Source: an uncultured Clostridia bacterium
Lineage (GTDB): Bacteria; Bacillota; Clostridia; UBA1381
Length of the DNA: 15,819 nucleotides
Direction: 5' to 3'
Assembly (NCBI GenBank): GCA_910585795.1
Contig: CAJUFV010000039.1
Span: forward strand, 1 to 15,819
Part shown: in pieces, positions 1-6,818 of the stretch
Position numbering within the stretch: the first letter of the stretch is position 1
Layout: every line of letters starts with the position of its first letter
Position numbers and translations under genes: made by a program
The notes under the pieces: generated by a model
What the model was told of the DNA's origin: nothing
The model's database searches: none
Seen by the model: the letters and a program-made list of their open reading frames with translations, nothing else

Positions 1-1050
1 AGCTGCACACTTTATTCCGTACGAGGTATTTGAGTTAGTATTTTTAAGTGCGCCCTTTGTTGCTCCTGTATCAACTATTGTAATGTCATGTACCATCTCT
101 ATTACCGCGCTTGTATTTGAAGTCAATGTATGACCGTTAAGATCAACATATGTTACACATGATGTTTTCAATCCTGTTGTACCGAGGTCTATATCTTTAT
201 ACAGTTTAATTATTGTATTATTTATCTTAAGCGCTTCCGTAAGTTCTTCTATGCTGCCTGCCCACGTTACTCCTTCCTCAGGATTAGGCGTTGTTTCTTC
301 CGTTGGCTCTTGGGTTGGCTTCGCCGAAGGTGTTTCTGTTTCGTGGGGTTCTTGAGTTGGTTCTATTGTTGGCACTTCTGTTGCAGTAGGTTCGTGTGTT
401 GGCTCTATTGTTGGCATTTCTGTTGCCTGAGGGGGATTTGTCTCTATCGGTCCCTCCGAATTTGATATTATCGACACATCGAATTTCTTTACAAATGATG
501 TGAGCTTTCCTCCATTTCTTATACCGGTTACACACGCTATCAGCTGACCGTCTATTTCGGCTGTAACATTGGTTATTGAATCCGTTGACCATGTTTTTGA
601 GGTGACATTGCTGCTGTCAAGAGATTCAGAAACTGCCGCCCTATAGTCTCCATACACAGATTCAAAATCCGGATAATAATCTTTTATCGATTTTGCACTT
701 AATTCTGTGTATATATCTTCGGGAAGTATATACAACGACTGCTGCATTGCACCGAAATCCGTTATATTGAAGTTCATTGTAACATCGAATATATCTCCGG
801 CGTTTATTTTTCCTAAATTATACGCTATTGCCATAATGGCATCTGTGCCGGCCACATAATATTTAAGACCGTTTGTACTATCGAGTGCAACTGATAATTT
901 ACTGCTCACAATTGTACCCGCAGTGCCTATAAGAGCATCCTCAGCCTGATAAACCGTTGTAACAGGCTCATCGTTTCCAATCGCCGTCATGCTGCCGAAC
1001 ATACTGATAATCATAATTACTGCCAAAATATAAGAAATAAATCTTTTCAT
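1..1050 (-). CDS. Secreted protein with PT-rich linker and beta-helix module (C-terminus cut by window edge)
   Basis: The start is the ATG at 1050, preceded by AAAGGGGAG six bases upstream. The frame stays open to base 1, so 350 residues are visible and the C-terminus is missing. Residues 1 to about 23 form a signal peptide: MKRF followed by a hydrophobic stretch. Residues 24-200 are a domain I do not recognise. It opens with YQAEDAL, slightly like the start of some carbohydrate-binding modules, but that is weak evidence. Residues 201-259 are a linker rich in Pro, Thr and Glu with repeated IEPT and QEPT units. From residue 261 a probable right-handed beta-helix begins. Between DIDLG and GIKCAA it is about two-thirds identical by eye to residues 962-1027 of the GH5 protein encoded at 2468-6616. 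The gene has its own promoter at 1091-1119. A cell-surface or extracellular binding role is inference; no catalytic motif is visible. Confidence 0.8.
   Translation of the reverse strand, partial: MKRFISYILAVIMIISMFGSMTAIGNDEPVTTVYQAEDALIGTAGTIVSSKLSVALDSTNGLKYYVAGTDAIMAIAYNLGKINAGDIFDVTMNFNITDFGAMQQSLYILPEDIYTELSAKSIKDYYPDFESVYGDYRAAVSESLDSSNVTSKTWSTDSITNVTAEIDGQLIACVTGIRNGGKLTSFVKKFDVSIISNSEGPIETNPPQATEMPTIEPTHEPTATEVPTIEPTQEPHETETPSAKPTQEPTEETTPNPEEGVTWAGSIEELTEALKINNTIIKLYKDIDLGTTGLKTSCVTYVDLNGHTLTSNTSAVIEMVHDITIVDTGATKGALKNTNSNTSYGIKCAA
359..426. repeat. Direct repeat in PT-rich linker coding region
   Basis: Two 26-base copies at 359-384 and 401-426 differ at two positions and are spaced by a 42-base period. 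They encode the units ATEVPTIEP and ATEMPTIEP in the linker of the secreted protein at 1-1050. Such repeats are usual in Pro/Thr linkers and can change copy number by slippage. Confidence 0.75.
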
Positions 1051-1090
1051 AGAAAACTCCCCTTTCACCAGAATATACCTTTACATCATA

Positions 1091-1119
1091 ATTATAAAGC
1101 CATTGTCCGTAAAAGTAAA
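1091..1119 (-). promoter_or_regulatory. Sigma-A-type promoter for the secreted protein at 1-1050
   Basis: On the minus strand a perfect TATAAT (1091-1096) lies 17 bases downstream of TTTACT (1114-1119), which matches the -35 consensus at four of six positions. Transcription would start near 1084, giving a leader of about 35 nt with a strong ribosome binding site. The promoter fills the gap after the GH125 stop codon. Confidence 0.7.
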
Positions 1120-1122
1120 TGA

Positions 1123-1146
1123 GGCAAACTTATTTTAAAGTTTACC
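1123..1146 (-). promoter_or_regulatory. Inverted repeat just upstream of the -35 box, candidate regulator site
   Basis: The arms are 1138-1146 (GGTAAACTT on the minus strand) and 1123-1131 (AAGTTTGCC), nine positions with one mismatch, separated by six bases. The promoter-proximal half starts exactly 35 bases before TATAAT. The same half-site at the same distance occurs at the GH5 promoter (6797-6813), so a shared transcription factor site is plausible. The regulator is not in the window. Confidence 0.45.
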
Positions 1147-1151
1147 CCACA

Positions 1152-2411
1152 TTAAATTATACCCTTTTGGACTGCCATTTCCACAGTCTCTGCAAAAAGC
1201 GAATCCGCCCAGCAAAACCATGGTCTTGTGTATTCGGAAGGGTTATCCTTATCAAAGCCCTCATGCATGCGCAATGTATCATTATCGGTGTTTTCAAGTA
1301 TATTTATTATATTTCTTATTTCTTTCTCATTCTGCGATGTAAGCGCCTGCATACAAAGCGCCATATGCCATATATAGCCGTCAGGCGTGTGCGGACTTCC
1401 CACTCCTGAGACATCTTTGCCCTGAAAGTAATAGGGATTATCTTCGCTCAAAATAAAACGGCGTGTGTTCTGATATATTTTATCGTCAATTCCAGTAAAC
1501 CCTATATAAGGAATTGACAGCAAGCTTGGTATATTGGCATCGTCAAACAGTTTATAGTTTCCGTATCCATCTGTTTCACATGCATACATTTTACTGTATT
1601 TGATATGATTTATAATGGCATATTCTTCAATTCCGTTTCGTATTTCCTCAGCAAGCGCTGTGCATTTTCTACTGATATCACCGTCAAGAAGCTCTGCCGC
1701 ATATTTAAGGGTTACAGACGCAAACATGTTTGACGGAACAAAATATCCATACTGGCATGCGTCATCGCTCGGTCTGAAGCCTGACCATGTCATTCCGGTA
1801 TACGCGACAGGATTGCCCTTGCCCTCATGAGGAAGTGTGTCGGAGGGCGGCGCGTTACGGCGTATAAAATAATACCCCGACTTTTCTCTATGATATTGCT
1901 CTGTCTGCCACACATGTAATATGAGCTTCACGGTTTTTTTGAATTTCTCATCTATAACTGATATGTCCCCGGTTGCCTTAAAATACTTATACACAAGCTG
2001 CAATGGATAGCATAAGGAATCAACCTCATATTTCCTTTCCCATACCCATCCCGACGGTTTGGGAATGTCATTCATACCGTGTTTCCCGTTATTGTATTCA
2101 TTAAACGCATTGGCGTACGGGTCAATTAAAATATAGTCCATCTGACGGTCTATTACGCCTTTTATAATATCCCGTACTTCATCACTCTTCTTGGCAGCAT
2201 CAAGATATATTACAACTTCAGCTGTGGAATCTCTCAGCCACATCGCGGGAATATCACCGGTAAGGACAAAATATGAATCGTCCATCTGTCTTAACGCTGT
2301 TCTTATAGTACTTAAATAACAGCTCTCATACATTTTCCGCAGTTTTGGATAACAGCGCAGATATTCACTGTATTTTTTCATATGCGTTATTATCGCTTTT
2401 GGTATTTCCAT
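1152..2411 (-). CDS. GH125 family exo-alpha-mannosidase, cytoplasmic
   Basis: GH125 enzymes are inverting exo-alpha-mannosidases; characterised bacterial members act on alpha-1,6-mannose. The protein is 419 residues, normal for the family, with no signal peptide. Visible family motifs are PAMWLRDS (residues 55-62), the NGKHGMND region (108-115), SGFRPSDDA (210-218, with candidate acid Asp216 or Asp217) and EYTRPWFCWADSLF (393-406, with candidate base Glu393). The active-site roles are recalled from the characterised Clostridium perfringens enzyme. I chose the ATG at 2411 because GAAGGAG sits just upstream. A longer reading from 2441 would begin inside a hairpin with no ribosome binding site. 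The gene follows the GH5 gene after about 56 bases. In context it probably removes alpha-mannose from imported oligosaccharides, overlapping or complementing the GH38 enzyme. The family call is firm; the linkage acted on is not. Confidence 0.92.
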   Translation of the reverse strand: MEIPKAIITHMKKYSEYLRCYPKLRKMYESCYLSTIRTALRQMDDSYFVLTGDIPAMWLRDSTAEVVIYLDAAKKSDEVRDIIKGVIDRQMDYILIDPYANAFNEYNNGKHGMNDIPKPSGWVWERKYEVDSLCYPLQLVYKYFKATGDISVIDEKFKKTVKLILHVWQTEQYHREKSGYYFIRRNAPPSDTLPHEGKGNPVAYTGMTWSGFRPSDDACQYGYFVPSNMFASVTLKYAAELLDGDISRKCTALAEEIRNGIEEYAIINHIKYSKMYACETDGYGNYKLFDDANIPSLLSIPYIGFTGIDDKIYQNTRRFILSEDNPYYFQGKDVSGVGSPHTPDGYIWHMALCMQALTSQNEKEIRNIINILENTDNDTLRMHEGFDKDNPSEYTRPWFCWADSLFAETVEMAVQKGII

Positions 2412-2426
2412 AAACAGCTCCTTCGC

Positions 2427-2459
2427 AAAACGGCGGCACATTTTATCTGCCGCCGTTTT
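2427..2459 (-). terminator. Hairpin between GH5 and GH125 genes, terminator-like
   Basis: Perfect 12-base arms at 2427-2438 and 2448-2459 (TGCCGCCGTTTT on each strand) flank a 9-base loop. On the transcript the hairpin ends in UUUU and is followed at once by the GH125 ribosome binding site. It may be a partial terminator, or a stabilising structure that sets the GH5 to GH125 expression ratio. The AT-rich flanks give it some symmetry in both directions. A TATAAT hexamer at 2462-2467 has no convincing -35 partner. Confidence 0.65.
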
Positions 2460-2467
2460 TAATTATA

Positions 2468-5400
2468 TTAATTCTGTTTTTTCCTCGATACCGGCATCAT
2501 ATTTTTATTCCATATAAATACCTTAACCTCTGATGTATCGTCAGGAATTATAAAGCTGGCGCTCTCAATATTCTTCGTTACATTCAATCCGCAAAGTCTG
2601 CCGTCCCCGCTGTACATTGCAACATACATTTTATCGTTTTCGTCCGTTATATCCGGAATATCAACATCGACTATGACGATTGTTTCATCAAGAAAAGTGA
2701 CATCATACACATATGTATCTGTCAATTCTACTGGTTCCGGTGTTGGTCTGGCAGATGGTTCAGGAGTTAAATCCTGAGTTGGAATCACTGGTCTGGGAGT
2801 TGGCTTTTCCGTGGGAATAGCTGTAGGTTCTTCTGTTGGTACAGGCGTGGGCTCTTCGGTTGGTACGGGATTCGGATAATATTCCTGTGTAACGATATAT
2901 GTATTTTCTTCTTCGCCCGGCGTTATAATACAATATTCCTTATTAACATATTCAGAAGGGTCAAACGAGAATGTTCCACCTGTTATCGTTATTACGGTTG
3001 TTGTATTACCGGGCTTTGTGAAACCAAAACCGGACTTAAAAAGTCCATTGGTAATATTTATTTTAGGTGCTGTGGTAGTAGCCTCATCGCCGTCAAGAAT
3101 ACTATATGCCGCAGCGCTTCCTTCGGTATTTTCAAAGGTACCGCCGTTTATTGTCAGTGTTCCTGAAAAACCTTTTACTGTATTTATAACACCTCTGCCT
3201 CTGTTTGGGTTTGTAAATATACCACCGTTTATTGTAAAATTACTTGTCCCGGACACGCCGATAGTATTCATTGTTCCATTATAGTTGAATACACCATCCT
3301 CTATTGTCACAGTACCGCCCGATGAGTATACAGCACAGCCGTTATACTCTGTATTGCTGTTTATAACAGCGTTTTCAATGTTGAGCATACCGTTTGCACC
3401 CACATTAACAGCATGTGTTCCTCCGTTAAGGACTGCGCTATTCTTTACGGTTACAACGGAACCCACACCGTTAATCATTATTGCCTGCGCTGCGGCATCA
3501 ATCTCCGCCCCGTCAACACTCACTGCAAGATTTTTTGCCGCGCATTTGATGCCGTAAGACGTTCCTGTATTTGTATTTATAATTGCGCCCGTTTTACCAG
3601 CACTTGTGTCAGTAAGAGTGAAATGGTGTAATAACTCCAGCACTGCGCCTGCGCTTGATGTGAGAGTATGACCATTCAAATCAAGATAAGTCGGACACTT
3701 TGTTTTTACGCCTGCTGTGCCGAGGTCTATATCATCTCCCAACTGAACAGTTGTATCACTTGATGTAAGCGCCAAAAATTCCTCGGCTGTTGTTACAACT
3801 GTCACATTATCGCCGGGCTCGGGAGGTGCAGCCACCGGAGTGGGAGTTGGATTTACCGGATTTTGAGTTACCACAGGAGTTGGTGTCGGCTGTTTTGTTT
3901 TTAATTCCTCTAAATAATCTAAATCTATATTATCCATACTTGTATGAACAATATTATCAATCATAAATGAACCCTCTGTACCGCTGTCCTCCGCTGATGA
4001 AAATACAACTCCTCTAACTCTTGCGCAGTCAAGCTCCTGTCCTCCGTCAAGCACAGAGAACGTGTCGAACGGAACTTTAAACTGCTGCCAATAAGTAGTT
4101 AAAGTAATCTCTTTCGTATCAGTTATAGTATTAATACCGTCGGCAGCGTCAAATATACCTATGCTTACCCTCTCATCCTTGCCGCTTGTTGACTTACCGT
4201 AGAAAAACATATTTGTCATATATGCCATATCATCCTTTAAAGTTTTACGATTTGCCGTGCGCGCGTCATCTCCCGCATTACCTTTAAAAAAATCAGATGA
4301 GTTATATTTCACTGCAGCTTTAGATGATGTCTCTCCGTTTCTTGAATATATTATTTCAAGAGCCTGTGTATCATCATCAAGACCGCCGTCAGTCTTCGAA
4401 GCTGTGATTATATCTCCCTCGCTTCCATTTACCGCAGATATAGTCGCTTCATATTTCCCTGTATTCTTTTTATATGTCGCAAAATCATATACAAATGTTT
4501 TTTCGGCGTTCGGTATTTCTCTGTCAGGTTTTTCCTTACTGAAATAAAAATTATCTATATAAAAATCCGAGTTAACTTTTGACTCAGGTATTACTTTTAT
4601 ATATTTTATATCCTCAGGATATTCAATATAATTGTCTATACAATATATATACCGATGCCATTTACTGTCACCTGCCAGAGTTACAGGAAATACAACATAA
4701 TCACCAATATTCAGAGAAAGTTTCTGTTCAATATCCGAACCTTTAAAGTCTACAGATATATATTTTGTATCTTTTGATAAAATTACGCCAAGCCGCATTT
4801 CAACTCTCACGGCTGTTCCGTCAGCGCGCTCATAAATCACATGTTTCGCTTGTGTCTCATTACCTTTATGATCTTCTACAACAGCGTCGGTATACGTAAG
4901 ATTTTGTATAGTCGGATTAATAAAATCTATATTATCAAAATCTACAAGAACTTCTTTCCCCATATCTTTATGCGGATATTCTCTCGGCATATAAACAGGC
5001 TCTGCAAGCTTTACAATTTCTATATTGTCTATGGTTATATTGTTTTCTGATGATGAATTAGAACCGAAATATATTCCTGAAACAGCACCGTCAAGAATAC
5101 CATCAGTCTGGGGATTACCCTGTTTCACAAGCTGATCTACTCTTATCGTCAGAGTTTTTATATTATTATTAATCCGAACCTTTGTTGTCCAGATTTCCAT
5201 ATCAGCGCCGTAAATACCAATAGATATTGTTTCATCTATATCACCCGAAATATCCATTGCAATTGTTTGAATACCATTTAAATCCCAGTCATATGGGAAA
5301 TCGAGTTTTGCACCCCACTCACCTGTTTTATGATTTATAACAACATTCTCATTCGTGTAAGAATGTGTAACAGAAGCCTTTCCGCTCTGTCCAGTATAAC

Positions 5401-6616
5401 TTCTAAAAACATCATCTGTACTAAAATCTGCCCGATATACACCCGTTTGCCGTTCAGGTTCTTTATTATAGCTTTTAAGACGCTCTTTTATGTATGTGCC
5501 GTTAAATGCTGTCGTCTTAAAATCCCATGAATATAACATTCTTGGAGATGAAGACATATGCAGATTCCATGCCGTCCAGTTAACCGGCACACCATCATAT
5601 TCGTCATATTCATCATCCATCCATTTAGCAAGCTGACTAAGCCATATTTCACTTGTGCAGTCACCACCGGAAATAGCTCTGTCCGAAGCATCCCATCCCC
5701 ACTCGCCTATCAGAACAGGCGCCGCTTTTCTTACCGGACCTATTATATTATTCCATGCAGATTTTGCGCCCTTAACAGGATATGCATGTGAATCATACAT
5801 TACACCGTGTCCTTCGGGAGTATCGACAAGTCTGTATCCATTCTCGCGTCCGTCATAGCCATCTGCGAGACCGCTTATATCAAATGCCCAGTTAAGACCG
5901 CCCGCTATACAAATATTATTCGCGCCTGTTTCTCTTATAGCTTCTAACAGCTCCTGATGTCCAACTCCTCTTACTTCACTGCCGTTAATTATAATCTGAC
6001 CGCCATGACGCCATACATCCCATGCGCTTCTTCCTGCATCATCGCCTGTTGGTTTTATATCATGAGGCTCATTTAAAAGTCCGAAAAGCACAGCGCTGTT
6101 ATTAGCATATTTAGCCGCAACTTCCCTCCACATTTCAAGGCTTTCCTCAATCGGCATAACATATGTGTGACAATCAAGAATAATATATTTACCCCTTGCC
6201 TGCGCCGCCCTGACCGCATCATCAACATATTTCTGATATTTCTCCGGCGAGGTTATAACACCAGGCTTTTTTTCATCATCGGTAAGTCTGCCGAACCAAT
6301 ACTTCGGCTGTATGGGCAGTCTTATTATGTTTGCGTGCCAGCTATCATATACCATTGTCATAGATTCATATATATGCTCTGCCATTCCCCAGCCAAGGCT
6401 GGGAATATTTACGCCTCGCAAAACTACCATATTATCTGTACCTTGCTCGACTATCTTATTTCCTTTCACCTCAAGAGGTATGCTTCTATTGTAATCTATC
6501 AATACTTTATCAGCTTCATTCAGCAAAGCTGAATTATCAGCCGCTTTTACAGGAATATATCCAAATGATAATACTATTACCGCAATTGATGTTATTAAAC
6601 TTAGGATTTTTTTCAA
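2468..6616 (-). CDS. Secreted multimodular GH5 endoglycanase
   Basis: A retaining endo-beta-glycanase of family GH5, exported and probably acting on a beta-1,4-linked backbone outside the cell. The start is TTG at 6616, with AAGGGGG eight bases upstream; it opens directly on a signal peptide (residues 1-25, cleavage after VKA). An upstream in-frame ATG at 6664 falls within a leader hairpin and is unlikely. GH5 catalytic domain: about 45-385, with Arg99, His150, acid/base Glu183 (LNEPH), His277, nucleophile Glu305 (IGEWGW) and Trp350. Three probable carbohydrate-binding beta-sandwich modules follow (about 392-537, 552-695, 705-892), each ending in an IDN motif (530, 688, 887). Then come a PTPTP linker (909-935), a beta-helix region (938-1244), a PT-rich linker (1248-1297) and a C-terminal domain (1298-1382) of a type I recall from Clostridial surface proteins. 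I cannot name the GH5 subfamily. Xanthan backbone cleavage is inferred from the neighbours. Confidence 0.93.
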   Translation of the reverse strand: MKKILSLITSIAVIVLSFGYIPVKAADNSALLNEADKVLIDYNRSIPLEVKGNKIVEQGTDNMVVLRGVNIPSLGWGMAEHIYESMTMVYDSWHANIIRLPIQPKYWFGRLTDDEKKPGVITSPEKYQKYVDDAVRAAQARGKYIILDCHTYVMPIEESLEMWREVAAKYANNSAVLFGLLNEPHDIKPTGDDAGRSAWDVWRHGGQIIINGSEVRGVGHQELLEAIRETGANNICIAGGLNWAFDISGLADGYDGRENGYRLVDTPEGHGVMYDSHAYPVKGAKSAWNNIIGPVRKAAPVLIGEWGWDASDRAISGGDCTSEIWLSQLAKWMDDEYDEYDGVPVNWTAWNLHMSSSPRMLYSWDFKTTAFNGTYIKERLKSYNKEPERQTGVYRADFSTDDVFRSYTGQSGKASVTHSYTNENVVINHKTGEWGAKLDFPYDWDLNGIQTIAMDISGDIDETISIGIYGADMEIWTTKVRINNNIKTLTIRVDQLVKQGNPQTDGILDGAVSGIYFGSNSSSENNITIDNIEIVKLAEPVYMPREYPHKDMGKEVLVDFDNIDFINPTIQNLTYTDAVVEDHKGNETQAKHVIYERADGTAVRVEMRLGVILSKDTKYISVDFKGSDIEQKLSLNIGDYVVFPVTLAGDSKWHRYIYCIDNYIEYPEDIKYIKVIPESKVNSDFYIDNFYFSKEKPDREIPNAEKTFVYDFATYKKNTGKYEATISAVNGSEGDIITASKTDGGLDDDTQALEIIYSRNGETSSKAAVKYNSSDFFKGNAGDDARTANRKTLKDDMAYMTNMFFYGKSTSGKDERVSIGIFDAADGINTITDTKEITLTTYWQQFKVPFDTFSVLDGGQELDCARVRGVVFSSAEDSGTEGSFMIDNIVHTSMDNIDLDYLEELKTKQPTPTPVVTQNPVNPTPTPVAAPPEPGDNVTVVTTAEEFLALTSSDTTVQLGDDIDLGTAGVKTKCPTYLDLNGHTLTSSAGAVLELLHHFTLTDTSAGKTGAIINTNTGTSYGIKCAAKNLAVSVDGAEIDAAAQAIMINGVGSVVTVKNSAVLNGGTHAVNVGANGMLNIENAVINSNTEYNGCAVYSSGGTVTIEDGVFNYNGTMNTIGVSGTSNFTINGGIFTNPNRGRGVINTVKGFSGTLTINGGTFENTEGSAAAYSILDGDEATTTAPKINITNGLFKSGFGFTKPGNTTTVITITGGTFSFDPSEYVNKEYCIITPGEEENTYIVTQEYYPNPVPTEEPTPVPTEEPTAIPTEKPTPRPVIPTQDLTPEPSARPTPEPVELTDTYVYDVTFLDETIVIVDVDIPDITDENDKMYVAMYSGDGRLCGLNVTKNIESASFIIPDDTSEVKVFIWNKNMMPVSRKKQN
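2826..2869. repeat. Direct repeat in the C-terminal PT linker of the GH5 protein
   Basis: Copies at 2826-2845 and 2850-2869 match at 17 of 20 positions, with a 24-base period. They encode the repeated PVPTEEPT unit linking the beta-helix region to the C-terminal domain. Confidence 0.65.
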
Positions 6617-6642
6617 AGTAATTACCCCCTTCAAATAAAACC

Positions 6643-6749
6643 GGGTTGCCACATACTGTGACAACCCTCAAACAAAAGACTGTTCTGATTATGAAAAAAA
6701 GTAAAAAGAGAGAGGTATCACATTTCAATAATAACCTATTTGAACAGTC
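6643..6749 (-). promoter_or_regulatory. Structured 5' leader of the GH5 gene, possible attenuator
   Basis: The leader runs from about 6758 to 6617. Near its end is a strong hairpin with 11-base arms (6657-6667 and 6643-6653), one G-U pair and a 3-base loop. It is followed by GG then UUUUAUUU, just before the ribosome binding site at 6625-6631. A perfect 8-base inverted repeat (GACTGTTC at 6742-6749, GAACAGTC at 6678-6685) encloses the upstream half and is followed by UUUUGUUU. The segment 6712-6721 could instead pair with 6658-6669, which overlaps the 5' arm of the downstream hairpin. No known riboswitch is recognised. Regulation by attenuation is inference. Confidence 0.4.
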
Positions 6750-6764
6750 ATTCTACTTAACTTT

Positions 6765-6792
6765 ATTATAGCATATATTTTTATTTTAACAA
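6765..6792 (-). promoter_or_regulatory. Extended -10 sigma-A promoter for the GH5 gene
   Basis: On the minus strand TTGTTA (6787-6792) and TATAAT (6765-6770) are 16 bases apart. TGC directly before TATAAT makes an extended -10 element. The predicted transcription start is near 6758, giving the GH5 gene, and by readthrough GH125, a transcript separate from the GH88-GH38 operon. Confidence 0.75.
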
Positions 6793-6796
6793 AGGG

Positions 6797-6813
6797 GGTA
6801 AACTTTTTTTACC
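6797..6813 (-). promoter_or_regulatory. Inverted repeat upstream of the GH5 promoter, candidate regulator site
   Basis: GGTAAA (6808-6813) and TTTACC (6797-6802) on the minus strand are separated by five bases. The half-site AAGTTTACC (6797-6805) begins exactly 35 bases before TATAAT, the same position as the related AAGTTTGCC at the promoter at 1091-1119. It could also act as a weak terminator for the GH38 gene ending at 6819, but the stem is short and has no GC core. Confidence 0.4.
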
Positions 6814-6818
6814 GCTGA

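Noticed and set aside
284..592. 102-codon minus-strand frame within the left-edge gene
   Set aside because: An out-of-frame reading of the PT-linker repeats; the real frame carries the signal peptide and beta-helix.
1123..1146. CcpA cre site for carbon catabolite repression
   Set aside because: The inverted repeat lacks the central CG and does not fit the cre consensus; a different regulator is more likely.
2412..2441. Ten extra N-terminal residues for GH125 from an ATG at 2441
   Set aside because: This ATG lies in the loop of the 2427-2459 hairpin with no ribosome binding site, while the ATG at 2411 has GAAGGAG and starts where the family homology would be expected.
6167..6532. 121-codon open frame on the plus strand opposite the GH5 catalytic domain
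   Set aside because: It lies wholly within a GH5 gene with clear catalytic motifs, and its translation is low-complexity and Ile/Tyr/His-rich like other antisense frames.
2468..6616. Beta-mannanase as the GH5 activity
   Set aside because: Possible within GH5, but the neighbouring cellobiose phosphorylase and GH88 point to a glucan backbone with uronate side chains; subfamily cannot be decided by eye.
6797..6813. Rho-independent terminator for the GH38 operon
   Set aside because: Only a six-base AT-rich stem without a proper U-tract; its fixed position relative to the promoter fits a regulator site better.
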